Shown: positions 1 to 8,707 of the stretch, in pieces | Layout of the letters: every line of letters begins with the position of its first letter | Numbering within the stretch: position 1 is the stretch's first letter | IMG/VR virus record: IMGVR_UViG_3300031576_000025 | Span: 18,219 to 82,218 of that record | DNA from: a virus | Direction: 5' to 3' (one strand) | DNA length: 64,000 bases | Position numbers and translations under genes: made by a program | The notes under the pieces: generated by a model | What the model was told of the DNA's origin: nothing | What the model saw: the letters and a program-made list of their open reading frames with translations, nothing else | The model's database searches: none

Positions 1-2
1 AC

Positions 3-821
3 ATCAAGCGCGTTTCCCTCGTCGAAGTTTCCCTGGTGTCCGTCCCGGCCAACCCCGAAGCCAAGGCCATGGGGTGGTACATAAAGAAGGCCCTGGAAGA
101 GCAGGGCAAGCAAGAGGAGCAAACCATGGACCCTATCAACCCCACCGCCGCCCCTTCGCCCGCCGTCGCCACAGTCACCCCGGCCGCCGCCGCGCCCGTC
201 CCCACCGTCAAGAACGACACCCCGGCCGCGCCCGCCGCGGCACCGGCCGCCGCGCCCGCCGCCGCCACGACCCCGGCCCCGCTGTCCAAGGACATGCACG
301 GCCACATGCAGGCGGCGCTGGACGCGCTGGCCGCGATTTCCGTGAAGGGGGACGCCGACATCAAGGCCCTTGCCGCCGTCGCCATGGACAACATCATGGC
401 CGCCCAGGCCGCCATGGACAAGTCCCACAGCGCCGCGCCGCCCGCCGCCGCCCCTGCCGCGCCGGTGGTGGCGAAGGCCGCCGAACCGGCCCCTGCCGTC
501 CCGCCAGCCGCCGCGCCCCAGGCGGTCCCAGCCCCGGCCCCCGCGCCCGCCGCGCCGGTCCCGGCCGCGGAAGCGCCGCTGTCCAAGTCGGACGTGCAGA
601 AGTTGGTGGACGCCGCCGTGTCCGCCGCGACCGCCCAGCTGGAAGCCCGCATCCCCACCCTTCGCAAGGGCGTCGTGCCCGGTGCCCCCGCGGCCGACCC
701 GGCGGCCGCCGTTCCGCCCGCGGCCGGGTCGGACGTTTTGAAGGCGTACGAGAAGCTGCCGCCGGGCGAGAAGCTGCGCACGCTCATCGCCCTACAGCAT
801 TTGCAGGACGGCGTGGCCTAG
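3..821 (+). CDS. Prohead maturation protease, C-terminal part, fused to Ala/Pro-rich scaffold region (partial)
   Basis: The reading frame is open from the left window edge, so the protease catalytic part lies outside. The first residues (IKRVSLVEVSLVSVPANPEA) match the closing segment of HK97-type prohead proteases, which cut scaffold and capsid N-termini during head maturation. After this comes a long Ala/Pro-rich, probably disordered stretch interrupted by helical segments, which fits a scaffold or delta domain. The gene sits just before the major capsid protein, the usual order. Seen: conserved tail of the protease and composition. Known: protease-scaffold fusions occur in siphoviruses. 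An internal start at 126 may give a separate scaffold protein. Confidence 0.8.
   Translation: MKRVSLVEVSLVSVPANPEAKAMGWYIKKALEEQGKQEEQTMDPINPTAAPSPAVATVTPAAAAPVPTVKNDTPAAPAAAPAAAPAAATTPAPLSKDMHGHMQAALDALAAISVKGDADIKALAAVAMDNIMAAQAAMDKSHSAAPPAAAPAAPVVAKAAEPAPAVPPAAAPQAVPAPAPAPAAPVPAAEAPLSKSDVQKLVDAAVSAATAQLEARIPTLRKGVVPGAPAADPAAAVPPAAGSDVLKAYEKLPPGEKLRTLIALQHLQDGVA
126..821 (+). CDS. Candidate nested scaffold protein, in-frame internal start
   Basis: An ATG at 126 is preceded by AGAGGAG about seven bases upstream, one of the best Shine-Dalgarno matches in the window. It lies in the same frame as the protease and would give a 231-residue protein made only of the Ala/Pro-rich scaffold part. This copies the known layout of lambda C/Nu3, where scaffold is made from an internal start of the protease gene. 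The site and spacing are seen directly; actual use of the start is inferred. Confidence 0.5.
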   Translation: MDPINPTAAPSPAVATVTPAAAAPVPTVKNDTPAAPAAAPAAAPAAATTPAPLSKDMHGHMQAALDALAAISVKGDADIKALAAVAMDNIMAAQAAMDKSHSAAPPAAAPAAPVVAKAAEPAPAVPPAAAPQAVPAPAPAPAAPVPAAEAPLSKSDVQKLVDAAVSAATAQLEARIPTLRKGVVPGAPAADPAAAVPPAAGSDVLKAYEKLPPGEKLRTLIALQHLQDGVA

Positions 822-867
822 GTCCGCGGAAAGCGGCCAGCCAAGACGCATAAGGAGAACAACCGAA

Positions 868-1791
868 ATGAAGAACGACCTCGAAGAGCTCAAGAAGGCC
901 CTGGACACGGCCGCGGCCGGGTCCGCCCTCAACCAGCCCGCCATCGACAAGGTGCTGGCGGAAATCATCGAGCGGAACAACCCGCTGCGCATGAACTTCC
1001 CCCGCAAGCCCGGCAGCGGCAGCGCGTCCATCCACAACCAGCGCACCGCGCGCACGGACACCGGCGAGGACGGGGCCAAGTTCGTCAACGACACCGAGGA
1101 GCCGACCGAGTCCCGGGGCGTCTACGGCCAGGCGTCTTTCGCCTACAAGACCATCCTGCGCCGCGGCAAGGTCACCCGCAAGCTGCAAGCCCAGGGCAAG
1201 TCCCTGCTGGACATCGAGGCCGAAGAAATCGAGAACGCGCTTCAGGACGTGCGCGACATCGAGGAGCAGAACCTCATCGTGGGCGACAGCGCCGCGAACG
1301 CAAAGCAGTTCGACGGCCTGCGCAAGCTGGTCCCGGCCGGGCAGCAGAAGGCCGCGGGCACGAACGGCGGCGCGCTGTCGCTGAAGCTGCTGGACGAAAC
1401 CATCGACCTGGTCATCGGGAACCCTTCGATGATTATCATGTCCAAGGCCATGTCGCGCGACCTGAACGCGCTGCTTCAGGCGCAGCAGCGGTTCCAGGAG
1501 ACGGCGGAAGTCAACGGCGGGTTCCGGGTCCCGACCTACCAGGGCATCCCCATCTTCAAGACCATCTGGCAGCCCACCAACGAGGTGCAGGGCACGTCCA
1601 GCGTCACCCAGTCGCTCTACGTCCTCGAAACCGGCCCCGACCTGTTCACGTCGGTGCTGACGGAGCTGACGATGGAACGGCTGGCGAAGAAGTCCAGCCA
1701 GGGCGCGGAATTCGACATCTTCGAGGACCTGTCTTTGGTCCTGAAGAACCCGTTGAAGGCCGCGCGCCTCAAGGGCCTGACGCTCGCGTAA
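868..1791 (+). CDS. Major capsid protein, HK97 fold
   Basis: This 307-residue protein follows the protease/scaffold gene and is the expected main shell subunit. The size suits an HK97-fold capsid protein. The N-terminal helix (KNDLEELKKAL) resembles a delta/N-arm; residues near 80-110 (SFAYKTILRRGKVTRKL) fit the E-loop/spine area; the C-terminal half contains the typical stretch NPSMIIMSKAMSRDLNALLQ followed by GIPIFKT, a pattern common in the A domain of these proteins. An AAGGAGAA ribosome site precedes the ATG. Identification rests on synteny and motif resemblance, not on alignment. Confidence 0.85.
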   Translation: MKNDLEELKKALDTAAAGSALNQPAIDKVLAEIIERNNPLRMNFPRKPGSGSASIHNQRTARTDTGEDGAKFVNDTEEPTESRGVYGQASFAYKTILRRGKVTRKLQAQGKSLLDIEAEEIENALQDVRDIEEQNLIVGDSAANAKQFDGLRKLVPAGQQKAAGTNGGALSLKLLDETIDLVIGNPSMIIMSKAMSRDLNALLQAQQRFQETAEVNGGFRVPTYQGIPIFKTIWQPTNEVQGTSSVTQSLYVLETGPDLFTSVLTELTMERLAKKSSQGAEFDIFEDLSLVLKNPLKAARLKGLTLA

Positions 1792-1797
1792 GCGCCC

Positions 1798-2094
1798 ATG
1801 CCTGAACCTACGGGGCCGTTCTACCTGCGCAAGAAGCACCCGCCGTTCGGTACGCCCGCCTCCCCGTTGTGGGAGTTCGCGTACGACGAGCGGGTGAAGG
1901 TGGAGGGGGGACTGGCACGGTGCCAGTCCCCCGCCACCCGCGACCGGCTGGTGCGGATGGGGTACGAAGTGGTGGGGCCGGAAGCGCCGCCGCCCGCGGG
2001 CAAGATGTACGCCCCGGACTGGTGGGGCAAGCCCGCGGAAAAGCCCGCGGGTCCAGGCACGCCGCCGAAGCCGCCTACCCCGCCCGCGCCTTAA
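1798..2094 (+). CDS. Small proline-rich protein downstream of capsid
   Basis: This 98-residue protein follows the capsid gene with a 6-base gap. The first 65 residues look folded (WEFAYDERVKVEGG, RDRLVRMGYEVVG); the C-terminus is a Pro-rich tail. The segment around residues 35-60 reads like a short domain placing a value-dependent residue turn, seen in some head or tail accessory proteins, but I do not recognise the family. Position suggests a capsid-associated or decoration protein; this is inference only. Confidence 0.6.
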   Translation: MPEPTGPFYLRKKHPPFGTPASPLWEFAYDERVKVEGGLARCQSPATRDRLVRMGYEVVGPEAPPPAGKMYAPDWWGKPAEKPAGPGTPPKPPTPPAP

Positions 2095-2133
2095 GGCGTC
2101 CCCAAGGGGGCGCACGACGGATAGGGGGTAAAG

Positions 2134-2556
2134 GTGGGCCAGTTTCCGCTTCCGCACCCGCCCACGTTCCGGGTGTCGGAATCCAGCCCGGGGCAGGTCA
2201 AGCTGGACTGGGGGGACTACCCACCGGCCGTGAAGGCCGGGCACAGCCTGAAAGGGTACCGCCTGTACCGCAGCCCCACCAAGGACGAGGTGGGGGTGCG
2301 GTTGGCGGACGAGGCGGTGCTGGGCCAGTCCACCTTCCAGTTCATAGACACCACCCCCGGGGCCGGTGCCACGCAGCATTACCTGCTGGTGGCCGTGGAG
2401 GACTGGGGGCACGGTGCCCAACCTTTCGGGGAATCCCCCTACGGGTCCCAGGACCACACCGGCCTGGGACTTGTGCCGTTCGTACGCCGCGGCATGGGCA
2501 GCCCGCGGCGCGGCTGGGGCGAAGCGGCGGTGGGGCAAGACGGTTTCGGGTTGTAG
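2134..2556 (+). CDS. FN3-like structural protein
   Basis: This 140-residue protein starts at GTG behind GGGGGTAAAG. Residues about 12-105 resemble a single fibronectin type III-like domain: PTFRVSESSPGQVKLDW, then GYRLYRSP and a late YLLVAVEDWG strand. The same GYxxYR motif returns in the next two genes, so the three probably form one surface structure. The C-terminus is basic and rich in Gly. It lies between capsid and connector genes, so a capsid decoration or head-fibre part is plausible. FN3-like modules on virions often help adhesion to cell surfaces. Confidence 0.65.
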   Translation: MGQFPLPHPPTFRVSESSPGQVKLDWGDYPPAVKAGHSLKGYRLYRSPTKDEVGVRLADEAVLGQSTFQFIDTTPGAGATQHYLLVAVEDWGHGAQPFGESPYGSQDHTGLGLVPFVRRGMGSPRRGWGEAAVGQDGFGL

Positions 2557-2566
2557 CGGGGGAAAA

Positions 2567-5509
2567 ATGGCGCGCACCAACACGGCCGGACTGAAGCTCG
2601 CAAAGCGCGACGTAGGGGACTTGAACTGGGGCGGGGATTTCAACGAATCCCTGGACGTTCTTGACGCCCACGCCAAGGGCCTGCTGCGCGCCCCCCGGAC
2701 CATTGCCGCCGCGCTTGGCGCTGGCGCTGTCGGCCCCAACCTGTCCGCGTCCACCACCTACACCTACCGCATCACCGCGCTTCTCGACGCCAAGGAATCC
2801 AACGTCAACATTTTCCCGTCCACCACCCAGTCCGCCGTCACCCAGGGCGGCACGGCCGTGCCCGTGGCCCTGGCCTGGGAAGCGACGGAAGGCGCGACCG
2901 GCTACCGGATTTACCGCGCGGTGGGGGCCGGGGCGTACGAGCGAATTAAGGAAATCGGCAGCGGTGCCACCGTGGTGTACACGGATTCCGGCAACGACGC
3001 CCCGCAGACCGGCGTAAACCCGCCTGCGGTCAACGACGCCGCGGCCGTGGTCCTGGGCATTCGCAAGCAGGGCGAGGCGCTGTTCATTCGCGGCGCGCTG
3101 GAAATCATCGCCGGTGCCAACGTCACCCTCACCCAGGACAACGTCAACCGCGCCATCACCATCGCCGCCACCGGCGGCGGCTCCCCCGCCGACGCCAGCA
3201 GCACCGTCAAGGGAATCACCAAGCTGTCCGTGGACCCGGTCAGCCCCACCGAACCCATCGCCGCCGGGACCAACGACAACAGAATCCCAACCCAGGCCGA
3301 GAACGACGCGCTGGCCGGTACCAGCGGTTCGCCGTCCAGCACCAACAAGTACATGACGGACGAGGACCCGCGCAACACGAACTCGCGCACCCCGACAGCG
3401 CACGCGCTGGGCGGCGCGGCCCACAGCACTGACACCTTCGCCAACCTGTCCGCAAAGGTTTCGGACGCCACCCTGGTACACAGCTTGCAGGTCATCCTGC
3501 AAACCCTTGCCGACGCCAAAGGTGACATCATCGCCGCGTCCGCCGCGGACACCTGGGGCCGCCTGGCCGTTGGTGTCAACGGCCATGTGTTGCAGGCGGA
3601 TAGCACGCAGGCGTTGGGCGTGAAGTGGGCCGTTGCCCCCGTCACCGCGCACGCCATTGGCGGTGCCGAGCACACCGCTTCAACATTCGCAACGTTGGCC
3701 GCCCTGGTCAATGACGCCACCCTGGTTCACGCCGCGCAGGTCATTCTTCAGACCCTTGCCGACGCGAAAGGCGACCTCATTGCCGCCACCGGCTCAGACG
3801 CCTGGGCGCGCCTGGCAGTCGGCGCGGACGGGCAGGTGTTGCAGGCGGACAGCACGCAGGCGTTGGGCGTGAAGTGGGCCACCGTAGCCGGTGGCGGCGG
3901 CTACGCCACGCAGGTGGTGGCCGCGCCAACTGGCGTGGCGGCCACAGACACCGCCGCCATAAACGCCGCCATAGCGGCGCTGCCCGCGGGCGGCGGCATG
4001 GTGGCGCTGCGCGAGGGCGTGTACGTGGTCAACGCCAGCATCGTGCTGCCCGCTGGCAAGCCAATTGCGCTGGTGGGCCAGGGCAAGGCGTCCATTATCC
4101 GCAGCACCGCCTCCAATATCAACATCGTGGACGGCCCAGCGTCCGGCGGCGTCCTGTCCCGGTCACTTATCGCCAACCTTTCCATCGAGTCCCCGTCCAG
4201 CGGCACCAGCACCGGCTTAAAACTGGCCCCCGCCGGTGGCGTCACCTGGTCCGATATCACCGTTTCCAACGTCCGCTTCCACAACCTCGACATCGGCATC
4301 ATGGTGCAGGCCCAGGCGGACGGAACGGTGCAGGACCTTTACGTGCTGGGCTGCACGTTCACCAGCATGAACGACGCTATCAAGATGGACAGCGGGACGC
4401 TCAACAACCAGCTGCGCACCTACTGCCGCGGCAACACCGTGCTGGGCGGGCGGGTCCGGCTGTCCGGGGTGGACACCAAATTCCAGGCCAATTATCTTGA
4501 GCCCGGACTGGCCGCTGGCAGCCCCGTGCTGTTCGTGTCGCAGTCCGTGTCCCCGGAAAACGCACGGCTGTGCATCGAGGGCAACACAATAAAAAGTGGC
4601 GAAGGCATCCTCATCAGCGGCAACACGCCGGACGCGCTCATCGCCAACAACAACATCGTGCCGGACGGCGCGGCCACCAACGCCGTCAACGTCACCGCCG
4701 CGCTGTCCAACAGCCTCGTGTCTGGCAACCGCTTCACCAAGCCGTTCACGCTGGCCCTGAACGCGGGCACGACAGGCAACATAATCACCGGCAACAGCGG
4801 CACGGTGACGGACAACAGCGGCCAATCGAACATCATCAGCCGGGACCCGGTGGACAAAACCATCGTGAACGCCAAGGGCGACCTCATTGCAGGCACCGCG
4901 GACAACGCGGTGAGCCGCCTTGGGGTGGGCACCAACGGGCAGGTGTTGACGGCCGACAGCGCGCAGGCCACGGGCATGAAGTGGGACACGCCGCAGGCTT
5001 CCCCATGGGTCAAGCTGGCGGACCAAACGCCCAGCAGCACCAGCGCGTTCCCGCAGGTGTCAGGCCTCAGCTGGACCACGGCCAAGGTATACAAGCTGTT
5101 CATCCACGTCAACAACAACACCGGCGGCGGGGGAAACGTCCTGCTTGTGGCTAACGCCGACGGGGCAGCGAATTACAGCTACCAAAAGTTCAGCGTGGAT
5201 GGCGCGACGGTGGCCGGGTCCAGGGTGCAGTCAACCTCGCCTGTGGTGGCGGAAATCCCAGCGGACACCAGCGTTGGTATCGAAATAACGGTTGTGCCAC
5301 TGTACAATGGCAGCACCAACAACCCGGGCGCATATATCGCCTACGCCCGCGTGTTCGTGTCTGACCGCGGCTTTCCGGCCACGCCAAAGATGCTCAAGTA
5401 CGTGACCTCGTACTACCTTCACGGTGGCGACCTGACCAGCTTGCAGGTCCAGGCGTCAGCTGGAATTTTCGTCACCGGAAGCAAGGCGCTGCTGTTGCGG
5501 TTGGCGTAA
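2567..5509 (+). CDS. Fibre/spike protein: FN3-like, tandem repeats, right-handed beta-helix
   Basis: This 980-residue protein starts at ATG 2567 behind GCGGGGGAAAA; the frame is open further upstream but that part overlaps the previous gene. Residues about 45-150 resemble an FN3-like domain (GYRIYRAVGAG). A region near 265-450 carries two tandem copies of a roughly 80-residue module ending in GVNGHVLQADSTQALGVKWA or close variants, and a third half-copy follows the helix. Residues about 450-760 look like a pectate-lyase-type beta-helix (AINAAIAALPAGGGMVALRE, then GQGKASIIRS and many Asn ladders). Such helices are typical of phage spikes that bind or cut polysaccharides. Position beside the capsid gene is unusual for a tail fibre. 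Confidence 0.75.
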   Translation: MARTNTAGLKLAKRDVGDLNWGGDFNESLDVLDAHAKGLLRAPRTIAAALGAGAVGPNLSASTTYTYRITALLDAKESNVNIFPSTTQSAVTQGGTAVPVALAWEATEGATGYRIYRAVGAGAYERIKEIGSGATVVYTDSGNDAPQTGVNPPAVNDAAAVVLGIRKQGEALFIRGALEIIAGANVTLTQDNVNRAITIAATGGGSPADASSTVKGITKLSVDPVSPTEPIAAGTNDNRIPTQAENDALAGTSGSPSSTNKYMTDEDPRNTNSRTPTAHALGGAAHSTDTFANLSAKVSDATLVHSLQVILQTLADAKGDIIAASAADTWGRLAVGVNGHVLQADSTQALGVKWAVAPVTAHAIGGAEHTASTFATLAALVNDATLVHAAQVILQTLADAKGDLIAATGSDAWARLAVGADGQVLQADSTQALGVKWATVAGGGGYATQVVAAPTGVAATDTAAINAAIAALPAGGGMVALREGVYVVNASIVLPAGKPIALVGQGKASIIRSTASNINIVDGPASGGVLSRSLIANLSIESPSSGTSTGLKLAPAGGVTWSDITVSNVRFHNLDIGIMVQAQADGTVQDLYVLGCTFTSMNDAIKMDSGTLNNQLRTYCRGNTVLGGRVRLSGVDTKFQANYLEPGLAAGSPVLFVSQSVSPENARLCIEGNTIKSGEGILISGNTPDALIANNNIVPDGAATNAVNVTAALSNSLVSGNRFTKPFTLALNAGTTGNIITGNSGTVTDNSGQSNIISRDPVDKTIVNAKGDLIAGTADNAVSRLGVGTNGQVLTADSAQATGMKWDTPQASPWVKLADQTPSSTSAFPQVSGLSWTTAKVYKLFIHVNNNTGGGGNVLLVANADGAANYSYQKFSVDGATVAGSRVQSTSPVVAEIPADTSVGIEITVVPLYNGSTNNPGAYIAYARVFVSDRGFPATPKMLKYVTSYYLHGGDLTSLQVQASAGIFVTGSKALLLRLA
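3399..3880 (+). repeat. Tandem direct repeat of about 245 bp within the fibre gene
   Basis: Two in-frame copies of an about 245-base unit lie at 3399-3631 and 3647-3880. Their last 45 bases (3587-3631 and 3836-3880) differ at a single position. They encode the module AHALGGAAH ... QALGVKWA. Near-identity at DNA level suggests recent duplication or gene conversion within the fibre. Confidence 0.8.
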
Positions 5510-5522
5510 GGGGGAAGGCGAC

Positions 5523-6854
5523 ATGGCAACGATTGAAAGCCAGCTATCAGAGCAGGTAGTCGGGGCCCTGGCCGCTGACGCCCTGGCCCCAGCGCCACCC
5601 GTCCTGGGCCTTATCCAGGCGGACAGCGTGGTGGACGGCCCGAACCCCAAGGGGCGCACGCGCGTGACGCTGAACTGGACCGCGCCGACGCGCAACGAGG
5701 CGCTGGGCGGGGAAATGTTCAGGCTGCTGGACGAAAGCCCCGACCTGGCTGCCGGGACCAACGGGGCCAGCCACGAAACAGAATTTGACCCCGTGGTGGC
5801 GGCCACGTACCAGGTCTACGAGCGGACGGCGACGGACAGCGTTGGCGCCACGCTGACGGCCAGCACGCTGCACGGCGAACGCAAGGCGTTCGTGCAGACC
5901 CCGGTTCCCGCGGCCATTGTGACGGGGGCGTGGGTTGTCGTTGAGGACACGGTGAACGCGAAGGAGGAATACGCGAAGCTGAAGGCGGTCAACACGGGCA
6001 CCGGCGAGCTGACCTTCGAGGACGGGCTTTTCTTCACGCATTCCACCGGCGCGGCCGTCAAGCAGGTGACGCTGACGGTCAAGACCGAGGCGACCCACTA
6101 CAACATCGCCCTGTCCACCGGCGTCCTGACAGAACTGACCAGCGGCTTCACCGCCAGCAACAAAATCGTCATCCGCTATCAGACGACCTTGCAAGACCTG
6201 ACCAAGTACGAGCTGTACAGGGTGCCAGGCAACGCCCCAGTGACGAACCCGACGCGCGCAAACGTCCTTGCCGCGTCCGGCCTGGTCACCGTGGACAACA
6301 ACATCAGCGGGGCTTCCACCAGCAAGCAAGACGCCCTGCCCGTCCAGGCCGACGCTGGCAAGGACTTCACGTACTACCTTTTTGCCGCGGACAGCCAGGG
6401 CAACCCGTCCAGCCTGTCGCACGAAACCATGACGCTGAACAACCACCTGGTTTTCGTGGAGTTCATGCCGTCGGTGCCCACGTCCATGGCCGTGCAGACC
6501 AGCACCAACAAAGTGGTGGTGTCGTGGGCCGCGGCCACCGACCCCAACCCCAACGGCTACAACATCTACCGAACCGTGGGCGCGGTGTTCAACCCGGCCA
6601 CGGCCGTCAAGCTGAACAGCCTGCTGATTCCGAAGGGCAGCGGCACCATTTCGTTTGACGACAGCGCCATGAACGTGACCAACCGCGTGTCCGCGGCCAC
6701 CGCCCCGTTCCCGTTGGACGGGCAGACGTTCAGCTACAAGGTGGAGACTGAGGACACGGTGACGTTTTGGGGCGACGGGACCAGCAACGTGCCTTCCTTG
6801 GACATCACCGCCAGCAAGACCGCTGGCGTTGGGGACGGCACGGGGGGCCGCTAG
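5523..6854 (+). CDS. FN3-repeat structural protein
   Basis: This 443-residue protein follows the fibre gene by 13 bases with an AAGGCGACATG start. It contains at least two FN3-like repeats in the second half, shown by YELYRVPGN near residue 220 and YNIYRTVG near residue 343, each preceded by a strand such as KVVVSWAAAT. The N-terminal part (about 35-200) also looks all-beta, with a VTLNWTAP strand. It shares the YxxYR signature with the two preceding genes, so the three are likely parts of one host-contact or decoration apparatus. No catalytic motif is visible. Confidence 0.7.
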   Translation: MATIESQLSEQVVGALAADALAPAPPVLGLIQADSVVDGPNPKGRTRVTLNWTAPTRNEALGGEMFRLLDESPDLAAGTNGASHETEFDPVVAATYQVYERTATDSVGATLTASTLHGERKAFVQTPVPAAIVTGAWVVVEDTVNAKEEYAKLKAVNTGTGELTFEDGLFFTHSTGAAVKQVTLTVKTEATHYNIALSTGVLTELTSGFTASNKIVIRYQTTLQDLTKYELYRVPGNAPVTNPTRANVLAASGLVTVDNNISGASTSKQDALPVQADAGKDFTYYLFAADSQGNPSSLSHETMTLNNHLVFVEFMPSVPTSMAVQTSTNKVVVSWAAATDPNPNGYNIYRTVGAVFNPATAVKLNSLLIPKGSGTISFDDSAMNVTNRVSAATAPFPLDGQTFSYKVETEDTVTFWGDGTSNVPSLDITASKTAGVGDGTGGR

Positions 6855-6871
6855 ACGCAAAGGGGGCAGGA

Positions 6872-7222
6872 ATGGACGCCGGGAACGAAGGGCAGGCCGC
6901 CGTAGCGCAGAAGCCGGGGACCGACAGCACGCCGCCGACCGCAACCGTGGTGGGTGGCAACCGCTACACGCGGCCTTTGTCGCGGGCCGAAGTCAAGCGG
7001 GCCCGCTACCTGACCAACCTGCGCGCCCAGCACAACGCCTTCAAGGAATCGCTGGCCCACGCCCAGCATTTCTTCACCGTCACCGAGCTGCCCGCAGAAA
7101 ACCGGGCCGAAATCCAGGCGGCTCACGACCGCGCCATTTCCGCCATCGAATCCATCATCGCTGCCAAGCTGGCCGAATACGACAAGCGCGCTGGCACCGC
7201 CGCGCCGGGGGCGTCCGCCTAA
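6872..7222 (+). CDS. Hypothetical protein with helical C-terminus
   Basis: A 116-residue protein starting at ATG 6872 behind AGGGGGCAGG. The N-terminal 35 residues are low-complexity; residues about 38-105 are predicted helical and charged (SRAEVKRARYLTNLRAQ, AIESIIAAKLAEYDKR). It overlaps the next gene by one base (TAATG). Position just before the head-tail connectors suggests a small head-completion or neck part, but I do not recognise the family. Confidence 0.6.
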   Translation: MDAGNEGQAAVAQKPGTDSTPPTATVVGGNRYTRPLSRAEVKRARYLTNLRAQHNAFKESLAHAQHFFTVTELPAENRAEIQAAHDRAISAIESIIAAKLAEYDKRAGTAAPGASA

Positions 7223-7830
7223 TGGCCCACCTGGTCAGCCAGCTTTCCACCGGCCCAACCGTCACCCTACTGCCGCTGGTCTACACCACGGCCATGCTGG
7301 TGTCGGAAGCCACGGACGGGGAAATTCTGGAAGCCGACGTGATGCCGGAATGGATACAGGCGGCGCGCGACGAAGTGGACCGGCGCAGCGGGCTGTCCTT
7401 CCACCTTGAGGAATTCACGGACCAGCTGGACGGTGGCGGCCTGGACACGCTTTTTGTGCGGAAGTTCCCGGTGCTTGAGGTAAACGAAATAAAGATTGAC
7501 GGCGTGGTGTTCGACGCGCTGCCGCTGACCAGGACGGTTTTCAACCCCCGCACCGGGGCGCTGCGGCGCAAGGACCTTGAGGTGTGGCAGGACGGATTGC
7601 AGAACATCACGGTGCGCTACCACGCGGGCAGCCTTATTATACCCCCCCTGGTCACCCGCATTGCCACCCTGCTTGTGGTCAAGACCGCCCTGAACGCGAA
7701 GCACGGCGCGGACGTGGACAGCACCCGCGTTGGGAACTTCAGCGAGTCCAGGTCATACGCCAAGCTGAACGACGAATTGGACCGGGCGTGGTCGGCGCTG
7801 GGGACGCGGCGGGAGTTGCATTTCGCATGA
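7222..7830 (+). CDS. Head-tail connector protein (gp6-like)
   Basis: This 202-residue protein begins at ATG 7222, overlapping the previous stop by one base. The mid part (ADVMPEWIQAARDEVDRRSG ... EFTDQLDG ... FPVLEVNEIKIDG) follows the usual pattern of the HK97 gp6-like adaptor family: a helix with a paired Asp/Arg, a beta section with V..I.IDG, then a C-terminal helix pair. Such rings sit under the portal and close the head. The following genes encode head closure, gp10-like and tail terminator candidates in the standard order. Confidence 0.7.
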   Translation: MAHLVSQLSTGPTVTLLPLVYTTAMLVSEATDGEILEADVMPEWIQAARDEVDRRSGLSFHLEEFTDQLDGGGLDTLFVRKFPVLEVNEIKIDGVVFDALPLTRTVFNPRTGALRRKDLEVWQDGLQNITVRYHAGSLIIPPLVTRIATLLVVKTALNAKHGADVDSTRVGNFSESRSYAKLNDELDRAWSALGTRRELHFA

Positions 7831-8183
7831 GCCATGACCTTGCCGCGCGTCTGCTGAACGCCAGGGTGACGGTGAAGGCGGTCCAGCACACCAACGTGGG
7901 GACCGGGACGCTGCGCCCGACCTACAAGCACGTGTCTGTGGCCACCGACGTTCCAGCGCGCTTCGACCCAATCAACGTGTCCGAACAACGCGGCGTCATG
8001 GGCAACGTGCCAAAGGGTTCCTTCCGCCTGTTCCTGAACGTGCCGGTGCCGCCAGCCACGTGGACGCTGGACGAGAACTACCAGGTGGTGCGGCAATCGG
8101 ACAGCAAGGTGTTCCACGTGTCCGAAGTGCTGGACTTCAACGGCCACCACCTGGAAGCGGTGGTGCAGGAGGTGAAGGCGTGA
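7827..8183 (+). CDS. Head closure / head-tail joining protein
   Basis: A 118-residue, mostly beta protein that overlaps the preceding stop codon (ATGA). Size, position between the gp6-like adaptor and the gp10-like protein, and the small beta-barrel-like pattern (ARVTVKAVQH, DVPARFDP, YQVVRQSDSKVFHVSEV) fit the head-closure (stopper) family. These proteins form the ring between adaptor and tail. The call is based mainly on synteny. Confidence 0.6.
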   Translation: MSHDLAARLLNARVTVKAVQHTNVGTGTLRPTYKHVSVATDVPARFDPINVSEQRGVMGNVPKGSFRLFLNVPVPPATWTLDENYQVVRQSDSKVFHVSEVLDFNGHHLEAVVQEVKA

Positions 8184-8707
8184 TTGTCGTTCACGTCCGC
8201 GGCTTCGACACCGTGAACGCCCAGTACGCTGGCATGGGCAAGCGCCTGCTGCTGGCCGTCGTGCGCGGCGTGACGGACGCCGCCATTGAATTTTGGTCCA
8301 CGGCGAAGCAGCACGCCCCGGTGTTCCGCGGCCTGCTGCGGGAATCGCTGCTGTTCAACGTGTCCGTGTCAGAACGCGGGGTGATTGGCAAGGTCGGCAG
8401 CGGGCTGGTCTATGCCAGCGTTCTGGAATCCGGCCACGGCCCCGCGGGCAGCACGCAATGGTTCCCCAACCTGGACGAAATCAGGGTGTGGGCGCGCCGC
8501 AAGCTAGGCACCGACCGCTGGACCGGGAAGGGCGGCAAGACCGGGGACCTGGCGTACCTGGTCGCGCGCGCCATGTCGCGCACGCCGCGGACGGCGCGGG
8601 TGCAGCCCTACATGGCCCCGGCATTCGCCAACGGCAAGGCCCGCCTGACGCTGCATATTTCCGACCGCCTTGCCGCGTTCGTCCGGGCAGAAGGGGGGAC
8701 CGCCTAA
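8180..8707 (+). CDS. HK97 gp10-like neck/tail protein
   Basis: A 175-residue protein starting at GTG 8180, overlapping the previous stop. It contains features of the HK97 gp10 family: an N-terminal VRGFDTVNAQYAGM helix, a central APVFRGLLRESL segment (typically P..TG.L..S), VYASVLESGHG as the core Y....E.G motif, and a C-terminal QPYMAPAF before a helix. The family acts at the head-tail joint. The Y..xLExGH signature is directly visible. Confidence 0.8.
   Translation: MIVVHVRGFDTVNAQYAGMGKRLLLAVVRGVTDAAIEFWSTAKQHAPVFRGLLRESLLFNVSVSERGVIGKVGSGLVYASVLESGHGPAGSTQWFPNLDEIRVWARRKLGTDRWTGKGGKTGDLAYLVARAMSRTPRTARVQPYMAPAFANGKARLTLHISDRLAAFVRAEGGTA

Noticed and set aside
784-2757. Long leftward open frame of more than 600 codons over the capsid gene
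   Set aside because: It mirrors a strong rightward gene; such antisense frames arise automatically in GC-rich DNA with G/C third positions, and its sequence is Arg/Gly/Pro-rich without domain character.
2567-5509. Variable-region template for a diversity-generating retroelement
   Set aside because: The fibre repeats looked like candidate variable/template repeats, but no reverse transcriptase or adenine-specific differences are present.
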